64,000 nt of DNA from the NCBI RefSeq assembly GCF_023101765.2, contig NC_064224.1, positions 8,822,103 through 8,886,102 on the forward strand, in the 5' to 3' direction. Within the stretch, counting starts at the first letter, position 1. Every line of letters begins with the position of its first letter. The stretch comes from Spodoptera frugiperda (lineage: Eukaryota > Arthropoda > Insecta > Lepidoptera > Noctuidae). Below, one piece after another: positions 33,916 to 46,600 of this stretch. The translations under genes and the position numbers were made by a program. The notes under the pieces were generated by a model, which had not been told where the DNA came from, searched no databases, and worked only from the letters and a program-made list of their open reading frames with translations.

Positions 33916-34779
33916 ATATTTTTAAATGTTTTTAGTTTTTTTTTTAAATTTAATATTTAAAAATGTAATAAACAAGTGGAATAAATAAATAAATGAACTA
34001 TAGGTAAAGGGTGTGATATCGTATGGTTGAAGTACAGTGTGCTTATGACGTGCGCGTTTGTTTAAAAAGAAAAAAGAACAATTACAAGCTCTCCCATGTG
34101 AATGTTTCCAACGCACGCATGTAGGGCGGCCATGTTTTGCAAAATTGTTAGGTTATTTGCACTTGTTAAGTGTTTTCTCTAATCATCTAATGCTTAACAT
34201 TTATTCAGTTGCTTTTCGTTGCCGCTCAAGAAGGCGGTATGTTGTATACTATCGTCCATTGCATTTTTCGTCTCTTGTAATAAAGAATCCCATTTCCATA
34301 TATTGATCACAATTTCCTTACTTTTACTAAAAACATCAAAGATGAAACGTTCAGTAACTACCTATTTCTTTGCCCTCTTTTACGAATCCTTACTTCCAAA
34401 CTTAACAAAACAAACAAGCTAGTTGGAAACGACATAAATATGTCTCCATAATGAGCAGAGTAAATAATAGTAAAATATTTATTACATGAATCTAAGTGGA
34501 TGACACAGATTGGATGAATGTTAATGTTGGTTCAGTCCACGTCAGATGTCATGTCAATAAGGGCGATTAATGTATGGAATTTATTGGTCGGATGTAAGTG
34601 GAAATGCCGGGAGGGGCACTAGAAGGTCAAATGTTGACCTTATTGATGGAGTCCTTTAAAAGGTTTGAATATTGTAGAATAAATGGTACGAAAATTTTGC
34701 TACTGAAACGAAGACGGTGAATAAAATAGAGCTAACTAACGATTATGGATGGAATCAAATTAACAATTTATAGTATCCG

Positions 34780-34901
34780 CGACAGCATAGCTCCAGCCAA
34801 ATCTTTGAATAGATTAGATGTTTGGCATGCAGATAGATTTGCGTTAACATAGAATTTACTTTGTATCACACTGTCGCAAGCGAAGCCACAGACGCGGCTA
34901 G
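34780..34901 (+). mobile_element. Helitron 3' end, probable
   Basis: It ends GCGAAGCCACAGACGCGGCTAG followed by T; the GCGAAGC...GCGG context resembles known lepidopteran Helitron termini. The 5' end and the hairpin are unclear. Confidence 0.4.
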
Positions 34902-35482
34902 TCATAAATATACAATGAGCCAATTCAACAAAGCAGACGTATAAAACTCTCTTGAAGTTTCTATTATACTTGGGCTAAAGTTTTTTCGAACGAATGAAAT
35001 ATAAAGGTCATAAAGATATCGGATTTATGGACATAAGTTTTTATTGATTTTCCTCCCTTCCTAGAATGTTGTATCCCCCGAGAGGGACGCTAGCTAGGCT
35101 ACTTCCGTATTCCGCAGCTCTTTTTGATCAATATTCAACCATTATTTTTACATTAACCCTCAGATGTAGGATAATATTTATAAACATTTCACGTACATTT
35201 TTCTCTTTAAGGGGTTCGAAAAGGTGCTCCTTTAATAAATTGCCTATCCTGTACATGTAAATTACATTATACATGTAATTATAACAGAATTAGTTTTGGG
35301 TGTGCCTTTTTATTGACATTGAATTGTTTCCTATACAAGACGAGTAAACAACGAGTTAGGGATTCTTGATATAAAACCACAACACGTGTAGAAAATCCTA
35401 TTGACAATTAAGGCATAATGAAAACCTTTTAACTGGTTCATTATTAATACAACACTGCATTTAGGCTACAGCTACAATCATT

Positions 35483-35619
35483 CCTAGCGACTTACCGGGA
35501 CTCCAGCTCGAAAAGCAGAAGTAGGAAAGGGGTGGTTTTTAGTTAGTAAGAGTCTGACACTCCCTCTCGCGTCACCCAAGTCGAGAGAAGTCATTGGATG
35601 ATTTTCCCCAATAAAAAAG
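35483..35619 (+). mobile_element. Family A SINE-like element with target duplication
   Basis: TAGCGACTTACCGGGACTCC, AGCTCGAAAAGCAGAAGTAG, GTAAGAGTCTGACACTCCC and TCATTGGATGATTTTCCCC occur in order, then an A run. GCTACAATCATT (35471-35482) and GCTACAACCATT (35620-35631) flank it, 11 of 12 identical. It is 5' truncated. Confidence 0.9.
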
Positions 35620-36177
35620 GCTACAACCATTACATACTCTTATGACTAAACGCTACTTAAAATCTTCACTGACATCTCCCAAAACCATTATTTATTCTCA
35701 CCCGTGTCCAGAATTAGAAGAATTTCCAGTACAGAAGTCAACAGCAGCACATTTATCAAATATCCTCATTAAGTCCCAACGTCAAAATGCAAGACTCGGT
35801 AACGATCTTCATCAAGACCTTTGTAAATAAATTGCCACACAAATTGTAAGTAATGTCTGACGCTAATTTTCTTCCTCTTGTCATTTGGGGAGGTAATTTT
35901 GGAATAAATATCTGTCACACTTGTTGGTATTAACATATCATCATTTGAGTTGGTGAAGGTGTGTGTAGGTATTGACGCATCTTTTGCTGTATTAAGTAAG
36001 TCCATTGCTGATTCCATAATACTTAATTTCATTGAACCCATAGTCAGAAATCAGCCTGTGTTTTTTTTAAGTTTTAAAGTCACCAACGCAGTCGTGATTT
36101 TTTTCGGTTTTTAGCCTTTATAAGAAATTTCAAAATTTAAAATTTCTCTGGTATCTAGTGCAGTAAGATTACAGTAA

Positions 36178-36215
36178 CCATTTACCATCAGGTGACCAGT
36201 ACGCTTTGTTGCTAA
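36178..36215 (+). repeat. Family H remnant, ~35 bp
   Basis: Only the block TTTACCATCAGGTGACCAGT and a little of its surroundings match family H. It is small, but the word is characteristic. Confidence 0.5.
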
Positions 36216-36219
36216 TGCT

Positions 36220-39200
36220 AATGTTTGTAATATAAACAAAATATGAAATCGGAAGGCTCTGTCATTTTTTATCCAGTCTCAAGACCCATGCTAGAACTTC
36301 GTGCGCAACCTTAGCTTCCGACGAAGATAGTTGAGACTGATATAAACTTGTAACATGTATGCGCTATCTATATGACGATCTTAATATCGTTGAAGTTTTC
36401 AGGGTTAAGAGCTCGATTACCGCAAATTAGCCAAAATTCGCGTTTCCTTCACCGGTGCGGTACTGCGGTATGAGTCGTGGATGGTTATAAACTAGACTCA
36501 AGTGTAACGGATAGGTTTTATTTGCCAAAAATTTGATATGTATTTAATGTAGTAAGTAGTTTTGTATTGTTATGTGGTTTTTGATGTTCAACTTCACAGT
36601 CATAATATAGACTCTGGACTTTGGAATCCAATGGGCTATTTACTACTATGGCTTACTATCTACCACAATTAGTAGTGAAAAGTAGACTGACGTTTATTTT
36701 CTACATACAGGAAAAATAAACCTGGAACTGTATGAAGTACATGAAGTTAATTTCGTCAATAATATTGATATGTGTGAGTCACAAATACGAAGATATTTTC
36801 TTGATGTACGAGACTAATACGTACACTGAGTAGTAGTAACATTTGTAGTAGCATCATTAAGAACGTGTTTGGAACACTGCCAAGAAGAGCCAAAAACTTC
36901 TCTCGATTGTATCAACTATGATTAAATTTCATTAAAGATTTATGTTGAAAGATTTTTGGCTTGGAAATAAAACTCTTTAAAAGGATTCCATTTGATATTT
37001 TAGTAGCACTTTCAGTAAAACTATTTGTAGATTTGAAGAGGGTGCACAAGCACAAGCTTGTTTGCAGAGAGCTTTTATTCTAGCTTCATAAAATCACTGA
37101 AAACTAAATGACAATACGTTTGTGACTGAAGTATTTATTTTACCATCGCTGCCTTTTCATCCAAATGAGACTATTAAAGAGACTATAACAACGTTTAAAT
37201 CCCAAATTCCGTCCTAATACTAAAAATTTCACAAACAACGCCAGCTCTAAAACAAAGCTCCTAATTCAACACCAGAACACGGCAACAACAGATTTGAAAT
37301 ACTTTCTAACCATTCGTGGCATTACGTTAATCTTCTATATCCATTAAAGCCGTACGCGTGTAGTCCTTACCCTCCTTGTTTGTATGTTTGTGCATGTGAT
37401 TTGTACTCGTAATAGCACTCTACGGTAGTGTGAAACATTTGTAGACACACTATGTACACAAACGTAGTCTATATCGAGTTTCAGGAGCGGATACTCTTTG
37501 TTTACTTGTCGCGAATCCGACCGGGGTTGTTTTGTGTTGTAAATATAACTATTATTTTAGTACTGTTGTTCTCTGACCTGGCATTAGCTTTTGATAACTT
37601 AATTATCGTTTTTAGTCATTATTATGGTTATTTTTTAGTTTCTTGGTTGGCACGTCATATCGTTAAATGGAATGAGTACATTCTTGAATGTTGCAGTTTG
37701 AAATCTGTGTAGATTTACGATTAAGTTTATTTGTTGGCTAAGGTGTACCTCAAGGAACTATTTGAGAACCACATTTAATTATTAATAATGAAAGTTCCGT
37801 ATTGTTTTGAGATAAAAATCTCATCTCAATTATTCTTGTTTTTGACTATTGTACAGTAAAATATAAATCTACAAAGGCTTTCGTCAATTCCGAAAGCAGT
37901 TTAATTTAACATTCCTCCACCTTTAATAAAATGAAATGAGATTTCGTGACGGACCGTTATCAGTGCAAAATGTTACGGGATCAAACAATTTACATACTTC
38001 TTTTACTTATTTAAAAGTAGGTTTTTCGCAAATGTATATGAAATGGCGTCCAGTCAAGTTTGTGATATTCAAAAAGCATTTAGCATTAAATTTAAATTCT
38101 TATGGGCACAGTTAGTGTAGTGGGAGGATGTCCCTACTTATTACACCGCGATGGGTGCTACAGGGCGACGTAGGGCTGTCACAACCGACAATAATTTGTT
38201 ACATTATAAATTATGTCAGACGGAAAATTAGAATTATATTGGATTCCTCGACGATGTTGAATAATTTCGTGAATTCAATTTCCGTTTGTATATTTTGCTT
38301 AAAGTAATGATGGTGACCTAGCAACGTCTTATTCTGTGTTCCTTTATCAATTTAGTTATAAGCGTAAACCAAATTAATGGCAAGACAAAGAATGGAGGAG
38401 GAAGCCGGGACGTTGTGAAAATGTTTGAGGAAGAATATTTTGCGTAAATAAAAGTTGATTTACTTAACGAAGCTAGCATAAAAGACTTTATTAGCATATA
38501 GATTGTATCAGTAACCCTTGGTAAAATACTGTTGCTGTCGGAACTACAATAGTTCCCGCACTATCAGCCCTACATGACATTTTTTGTCGCAATCGGCCGC
38601 GACCGTCAAACGTGGTAACAGTTCTTGACTGTAAACATTCAGTTTTAGTACACAATTCTGTTATAAATAGTCCAAAGAAGGCAATGAAATGGTGCCACCC
38701 TTCTTTGTGGACATTTTTTTTTTCAGGATTATGTTTGACATGAAATAAGCTCATACAAAAGGATCAGTAAGTTAGAGTTTTGTACTGAAGTTATATCTTT
38801 TTTTACTGTCTGCACCGGACAGAAAGGCCGAGTGAAGACGAACAACGATAAGGATGTCACCACGAGACAAATTCGTGTTTCTTTTGCCCAGTTGTAGGTT
38901 ATGTAAGGACTTTCATGTTACTTTTTTGATAACAATCTTTGGACAGTAATTTTGGTCCTTTTTTCCGCAGTATGTCATTGTTCAACACAGCGAATTTCTT
39001 GTGAAGTTTTGACTAAATGTGTTCAACAGTTTTGCCGTCTTTCGCCGTCCGGTCTGGTTCGAAGTTGACAAATCCAATAAGTCACCCTTCCTTTTAAAGG
39101 CCGAAAGAAGCCACGGTATCCACTTATTTGCCGTTTTTCTTGTCTGCTAATATTTCGTGTTTAAGGGGCTGGTATGAATATTTTAGTTGTAAAACGTGTT

Positions 39201-42170
39201 CTAAATATGAAACATGATTATGTGAGACAGTAAACGCTATCGTTTGTCTGGAGCGCCTGTAATGGGTAATAGCGCCTAATGTAAAGATATTTTACGTAAT
39301 ATTCGCCTTAATATTCTCCTAGTGGAGTGTACACAACGTTCATCATTATAAAGTCCTTTGTAAATGGGGGTGAGCTAATATCATTTGTTACAAAGGTTGT
39401 TTTATTAAAACGAGTTTTTTGTTTAAATAATTCAATTGTAGTCTTCCTGGAAGGTGCTTACATCCGCAAGTATGTAGTATCATATCTACCTCTTCATTTT
39501 TTTAATTTTGATTAACCATTTTAACTAAATCGTGTGGCACGATTAGTCCCAAAATCCTTTAGGAGATATGCAATAATCCAGAATCTGTGCATTTCTAAAA
39601 TTTTTATGTAAATACCTATTTATTAGATACTTCTGTCATATTATTACTAAAACAAAATCCATCATCAATACACATCAGTCAAACACGCAACAAATTAAAA
39701 ACAGTAATCCATAAATGTGAACGAAAAAAGTTCTCTAATAAATTACTTGAGGATCCTAAATATGTTTAACGTGCAAACAGACTGTAGAAATTAAATAACA
39801 AAGTATCTCCCGGTACATAATATAAATTAATATTACATAACTTTATATCCGAGGCCTTATTTACACAAGCCCCGTTATTCCTACCGCAGGGAGCATCGTA
39901 TCCGTACTAAAATTTCTCATTTTGTATCTAAACATTGTGTATCGTCTGTAAAAAGGCATAAAGATACGGTTTTATTATTATTAGTAAGTTTTTTTTTTTT
40001 CTAGTATTTTTTTCTTTTATCAAAAGAGAAATTTGTTTTTATCCTTCTTCGCTGTAGTTTAGCGGTTGCACGTATTCGTCATATAAAAGGTCTCTACTTC
40101 GCTTTTTAGATCGCGCAAAGTATCAATGGGGTTTTTAAATCCTCAGTACTAGATATTATGACTAATACGGTATCTTAAGTTTGGTAATAGTCCACTAGCA
40201 AAGTAGATGTATGAGGTACGGTCAGACGTCAATCGATCTGTTGCTATCCAAAGGACCAAGGCACTAAAAACATAAGTTAAAACCCCCCTAATCAAGAATT
40301 TACTTTACATCCGAATAAATCAACTTACTGAGTTTATCGTCTAACCCCATGAGGATACCACTCCAAACATTTTATGTCATCTCGAGAGCATTAACTTGGA
40401 TCCTCGCCGCTCAAAATAAATGGTCCTTTATGACAAAAGGACCAAAACTAGACTCCAAGGAAATGGTGAAATAATGCGCACTTGAAACTGTCCTAGGGAA
40501 TGCTAAAAGTGTCTCATTACCTGTAACGACTTTAATTGGAAGAAATAACGTCTCTGGTACTTATCTTAATGGTCCTAGTTATCACATTCACGGCATAGGG
40601 CAGTGTTTAGTTGATGACATTAGGTTTTTTCGATGTCACGGAAGATTGTTAGGAAATCTTTGGCTTGCCGTTAGCCCTTGCGCTTTTTAAATGTGACAGC
40701 TTGATGGTTGCTTCTTTAATTAGGGATGTGAAAGGACTATGTGTTTTACTTTTACTGTTATTATTAGTTTCAGTTCAAATTTTATCTTATGTTGATTGGG
40801 TGAGGATGGGATTACGTTAGTCCAACCTAAATTAATTAAATAGGGCTTATGTACGGATTTATTTTGCGTCAAAATCGATAGCATTGCGTTTTATATTACT
40901 CATAAATATGCCAGTAAACGATTCTTATCTCAACTTATCTTATCCATTCATATAAATAATATCAGAGATGAATAGGCGGACATTCTCGTGCAGTGATTTA
41001 ATCACGATGATATTTTTTCATTGCAATATAACGAGTATGAAACAAAAAAGGAATGTATGGAGGCCCAAACAGCTCACTGAATGGACGTCTTATTTCACAG
41101 TCATGTCTAATTGCTGTCTTCAAAAAGGGCATTTTACAGGCTCTTCGACGTTTCTAAAGGTAGTTAGCCGTGGCCACGCACACATGCTCATAGGATCATT
41201 ACTTTCTTTGTTTGTGCCTTAAAGGACTTTTACATTTGATACTCATCATATTTAGAATTTGTAGTCTTTCTTTTGTCGCAGAATTTGAAGATTGTTTCTA
41301 CGGACTGTTTTAGTTACTGTTAGATCGAGTGTAATACTAGACTCAGTGTTAAGTGAAAATTTCCATCATTCTTGCCTGATTGGTAACCAGAGATATTTTC
41401 GCGTCTCGGTTATCACTACCATTATATTTTATACCCTAAGGGATTCCCTGAGGGAAAATTTTAACAATACACCGTCCAAAAATGGGAATATTTCGGAGGT
41501 CTATCTACTAAGTTCATTATTTTACACGTGTTTTACAAAACTACGGTCGACTTTAGTGTACAGTTTTACCCCTGTTTCAGTAAAGTATATTAATCCCAGG
41601 ACAATATCCCAGTAATTATAACGAAACGTCTCATCTTAAATTACACAAATGTTATACGTTTAATTTCGAGTTCATATTTGCTCCTAAATTTTGTAATTCA
41701 TGTTGGAATACACGAGGCTAAAGATATACGACCTCCTTTCTTACTTTAGATTTCGATACACAACTCTGAATTTACTTGACTTTAGATTCCTTGAAAGTTT
41801 AGAACGAGTAAACAGGTATTTTGTTGAAAATTTTCCGACTTAGGTAAACTGATCTTTAGATTGTACTTAGTAAATACTGAAATTGATTTTAAGTTGAAGA
41901 AGGAAGATTTTGTATTAATGTTTAAAACGTTCGCTGATGGAGAGGTCACAAATATAACTAGGAATGCTGATGTTAACGTAATATTATTTCATCGAATCAA
42001 TGTTAAAGATGGTTTGTCTAATTTGGTGCAGTCGTTCAGATGGATAGTTTGTATGGAATCTAAATAAGTAAAAGATTGCAGTAGAAGTATGCTCTTTAGT
42101 TTCTGCCTATTTTCAAAAGACCATCGTCCTCTACACTGTAGAAAATAGGCGTAATAAGAAACTTAACCTT
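36220..42170. other. Repeat-poor intron stretch, nothing recognised
   Basis: About 6 kb with no member of the window's repeat families. Open frames at 37452-37712, 38491-38754, 40968-41222 and 41292-41615 have no domain I know and no supporting splice or codon pattern. Such a repeat-poor stretch inside a repeat-rich intron could hold regulatory sequence, but nothing in it proves that. Confidence 0.4.
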
Positions 42171-42300
42171 AATATTCATCTATACATATAATAAAATCGT
42201 AGAAAAGTGCTGTCTGTACATTGAAAATAAAAATAAAAAAAATAGCAGGGGTTATTGTTATGTCGATGTCGAACCCAAAAATGTAATTAACTTTTTTTTT

Positions 42301-42356
42301 GTCTGTTTGTCTGTTTGTCTGTTTGTCTGTTTGTCTGTTTGTCTGTTTGTCTGTTC
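42301..42356 (+). repeat. (GTCTGTTT)n microsatellite
   Basis: Six perfect GTCTGTTT units followed by one variant (GTCTGTTC), preceded by a T run, within the 5' part of the Helitron. Confidence 0.95.
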
Positions 42357-42672
42357 GTCTGTGCGCGCTAATCTCAGAAACGGCTGATCCGAGTTGGATG
42401 CGGTTTTCACGAATATATTGTGGGATGCTTAAATTTACATTTAGTGTTTGTTTCATGTCAATCGGTTCATAAATAAAAAAGTTATGTCAAATTAAAGAAT
42501 CACGTCGAACATTCTATGCTTATACCATTAATCTCCGCAACTATTTGACGGATTTGGTTGAAATTTGGTACAGATATAGTTTAGAACCTTAGAAAGGACA
42601 TAGATATATTTTTATTTCAAAAATCAAAAAATAAAAATAAGAAATATTTATTATTTCTTCGATCGTATCGAA

Positions 42673-42972
42673 ATAATTCTATGTCGATCGTTACACGACT
42701 TCGGTTCATGTTATTGTTTTAATTTATCGAAAAAAAGTAAATAAATAGTAAAAAGGTATGAAAAAAATAATATCAATATAATAAAACATTTAGTACAAAG
42801 AAAATGCTCTAACGGAGTATAGATAATTCTATGTCGATCGTTACACGACTTCGGTTCATGTTATTGTTTTAATTCATCGAAAAAAAGTAAATAAATAGTA
42901 AAAAGGTATGAAAAAAATAATATCAATATAATTAAACTTTTAGTACAAAGAAAATGCCCGAACGGAGTATAA
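42673..42972 (+). repeat. 150-bp tandem duplication inside the Helitron
   Basis: ATTCTATGTCGATCGTTACA and ACGGAGTATA mark both units; corresponding bases are exactly 150 bp apart (for example 42681 and 42831, 42811 and 42961). By eye only a handful of differences separate the two units, so the duplication is fairly recent. Confidence 0.92.
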
Positions 42973-43679
42973 ATAAATAATCCAAGTTGTCTTTATCGTC
43001 GCGTTGGGATCGAAATAGATCGCGCTATGGTTTCGTTACATTCATTTGGTTGGGTATCGGCCGAGCGCTTCGGTACTATCGTAGAAAAAGTGTATTATCA
43101 GTCGTATGATTATTTGTCTGTAGTGGTCCTGCTGTTTCGTATATTCTAAATTGGTTTCGTTGTATTTGTCAATTAATAAGTTTATTTGTTGGGTTTTCCT
43201 GGTTTTTTGGTTAAACTATTTAACGTAGGTTTAGTTTGATATCGATTATTAGTAGTTACTGTAGTTAGTTTTTTTAATAAAATTGTAAGTCTAATTTTTT
43301 TTTTAATTAGATTAGATTTAAGTCGTTTCTTTTAAATTATTTAGTTTAAGCTTGGTTATTATAGCATAGAGGATAGGTTGTAATATAGTTTCTTTTTTAA
43401 TTGTTATAAATTCGTAATTCGTAGCTTTCTTTAATTCTTTAGTTTTAAGTTAGTTTAAGTCCGTTTTTAAACTATTTTTTCAATGCCCTAAGTGAGTATA
43501 CATCTATTAAATTCAAACGCAGAGCTCATTATGTTGATTTTTGAAGAGTTCCCTGGAATATCTTCCACATCTCATTTTTGAAGAGATCCCGCGAGATCGG
43601 GAACTATGTGGTTAAAACCAAAAATTTGCCGGAGGTCACTATTCCACGCGAACGAAGTCGCGGGCAAAAGCTAGTCTAG

Positions 43680-46600
43680 GATAAATTGTCAACATTTTCA
43701 ACTTTATTGTCATCTAGATCTTATCCGAACTAATGAGAATTTTAAATAGCACAGCTGCAGCCTTTCCCTGTGCAGCTCACGGGTGGACTTAATTAATAAA
43801 CAATAGATGCTGTCCATCAGCGAGCTGTGTGTGAGCCCTGACCTCATTCACTTCATGTTGCCGCTTGGACATTGATGAGAAACCTTGGGTTATATGTTAT
43901 GGGGGTTTAACAATGTGGGAATTGATTTTTTGTGTGTGGATAACACATTTAAGTTTGGTGAAGTGGCATGTGAAAGCAGCTGAAGACTAAGCTTAGGTTT
44001 TGTGATAAATGAAAATGGAAAAAAATGGATTTAAATGAAAATGGGTTTAAGTGGTGGAAAAATGAAAATGGGTTTAAATGATCAAGGTGTCTAACGGCCA
44101 ATTTTAATGTCAAAATTGTATCTCTAGTAAGCAAATCTACAGATACATAGGTTATTGAAATTGGCCGTGATACATGATGGAATGAGACCTAATAAGTCAA
44201 AGTATTCTTTTAATTCGGTTAAAACAAGCGTGGCTAGCAGCTGGCTGACTCTGGTTACAATTCTTGGATTAGTCCAAAGTTATTTGTGTAATATCGCATT
44301 TTATGCGAGCTAGAAGCTAAGTTATGAAGTTGGCTTTAAGTAGGAATTTCTTTCTATATTTGCTTTCCGAGAAACAAGGAGTGTAGCGTTAAATTGAAAC
44401 AACATAGATACGTATAAATGTAAAGCCGAACTATGTAACAGAATAGCGGCCACAACGCCGCGTCCCAAATTCTCTCCAATTCTTGATGTTTATCACAAAG
44501 GCTCAGACAAAATGATATATGAAGACTCATAACTAAAGACAAATTACACAAGATTATTTTTTAACAAAACTAGTTTTTGTCTTGTCGAGCACGACTATCA
44601 ATAATGTAAATGTACCTTTTTAACAAGTCAAGGAAAAATAGAATGGACAGAAAACAAAAATAGAATATGAAATTATAAAACTTGTATCACTTCTCAAAAT
44701 GTCTGTTATGTGTCTCAATTAAGATGTCTCGGTAACAAAATCTATATCATCCATTCGGCCATTGGGTCACGGGATCTTAAAATTCTCAGTAACAAAGGTC
44801 GTTGAGGTCAATTGCAGTAATCAAAGTGTTAAGTATTATTACGAGTTATTATGACTCATGGTCCTAACATCCGCGGTCCTTCTGCTCAAATCTTTGACAG
44901 ATATAAAGAAGCCATATCGGGCATATATATAACATTTCGTAAAATTAATTAATGCTTCGTAGATTACGCTTAATCCTACAAAGCTCTCAAGGCTTGGAAA
45001 AGCCTCAGAGGTTTTGGTTTTAAACCTTCATTTCGAGATGTATTCTTGCGAAGATAATTTCTGGAAATCTTATTAGTTTTTCTACTTTTGCGCGATTAGA
45101 TTGACTTCGCATTAACTAAGCCGAACCTTGAACTTTGGTGACGCAAAATATTTACGTCTTATCAATTCTTTTTTGTTCATTTTATTTAGCTATTCGTCTT
45201 TAATGTCCTTATGAGTCAGTAATGTCGATATAACTTCAGTTTGACTGTGATGATCATACACGTCGCGAGTGATATCTGGATAAGTGATATGTACTTGTTC
45301 AAAACAACATTTTTTCACGTCGTCTTGACAGCTAGATAAAGGCGACATTTCCTCTTACCTCTTACATAGCAGGTACACCAAAACTAAGCGTCAACAAGAA
45401 TATTATTAATCCTATAAAAGTGCTCTCGGTTTCACACAAGTATCTCGTATATTTTTATGATCGTTACCCATCCAACACTTGACCGCAGCAACCATTTAAC
45501 CTTGACCACCAATTAAACGATAGTTAAGGACGCCAAATGAACTAATAAATTGAACCAAATCGACTTTTACTTGATCCGGAAAATATCTGCGCCTAAATGG
45601 TCTATAAATTCGAATGTAAGTGCTCTAGAAGGTTTGGGCAATAGGAAGGACTTGTCCTGACTCCGAGATAGGACAATAAAAGTAATATGTAGTTAAAACG
45701 GATGCCTACAGTAAGAGAAATGGTCGCGCCTACAGGACCAAAAAGGTTTGCTTTTTGTTTGCAAGATTTGTATAGATTGACTGATGTATTTATTCTAAGG
45801 ATAAATGGTCCGTAGATGTTGGACATAGGACTAGATATTTGATGAGAACAGAAACATGTTTGGGAAGATGTGCGGACTAGAAAATGGTTCCTAGAATCAA
45901 CGTCTTAATTATTTTGAGATACGGTAGTTGATGTAATGTAATTTATCAAAAGAGATACCGACAGACGGCTCCTAAGACCGATTAATTAAAATGTTCAGAG
46001 GTTAAACATGCTGCCTTCCATAATTCAATACTAATGAAGACTGTTGTTTACCATACATTTACTAAACGAACTCTCCTTTAGTTTACTAATTAGAATTGCA
46101 ACATTTCTAGACAAGTCGCAACCATTGTTGTAAAAAGAACTTTCTTTTGTGTACTATGTTTTTAGTGCCATTTAACTCCCAAGAGCGTGCTGAGACCTTT
46201 CATTGGAATCTTGGAATGTTATAGGTTGTGGCAACACCATTCAACTAAAGGTAATTCGTCACAGTCTTACTAACATTCAGCAACATCTAAATATTTCTAG
46301 AGTCAACGATGGTATGTGCGGTATTATCTTCTTGTAACATAAACTCTACTGCAAATAGCGATTCTGATTTCGTCGGTCTTCAATATTTTCTTGTTTACTT
46401 ATCATATGGGCTAGCTCTTCGAATATAGGTCAAGTTAGCTTTGACATGTTTTACTTTTATTATTTTTTCCCCTCCAAGGGTCCGTTATTGACCTCGATCT
46501 CGCTTGGCACAAAGCGATGGATGGAGTCAATGATGGATGGAACAGGAGATGCTTACACCCTTACTATAAAGGTTGTTTGTTGTTGACAACGTTTTCCATA

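Larger units (their letters stand above)
42179..43674 (+). mobile_element. Complete non-autonomous Helitron, ~1.5 kb
   Basis: The 5' end A|TCTATACATATAATAAAA and the 3' end AAAAGCTAG|T have the Helitron signatures (TC start, CTAG end, insertion between A and T). A perfect hairpin CGCGA...TCGCG (43647-43662, 6-nt loop) stands exactly 12 nt before the 3' end. Inside are an 8-bp microsatellite (42301-42356), a 150-bp tandem duplication (42673-42972) and GACGGATTTGGTTGAAATTT, a word also typical of other Helitrons here. No Rep/helicase coding remains. Confidence 0.9.

Noticed and set aside
37452..37712. Hydrophobic 86-codon frame as a membrane protein
   Set aside because: Hydrophobicity follows from T-rich DNA; no family pattern and no exon boundaries.
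41292..41615. 107-codon frame as a coding exon
   Set aside because: No similarity I recognise, and composition equals the surrounding intron.
42301..42356. Regular repeats as a CRISPR array
   Set aside because: Uninterrupted 8-bp units without spacers: a microsatellite in a eukaryotic Helitron.
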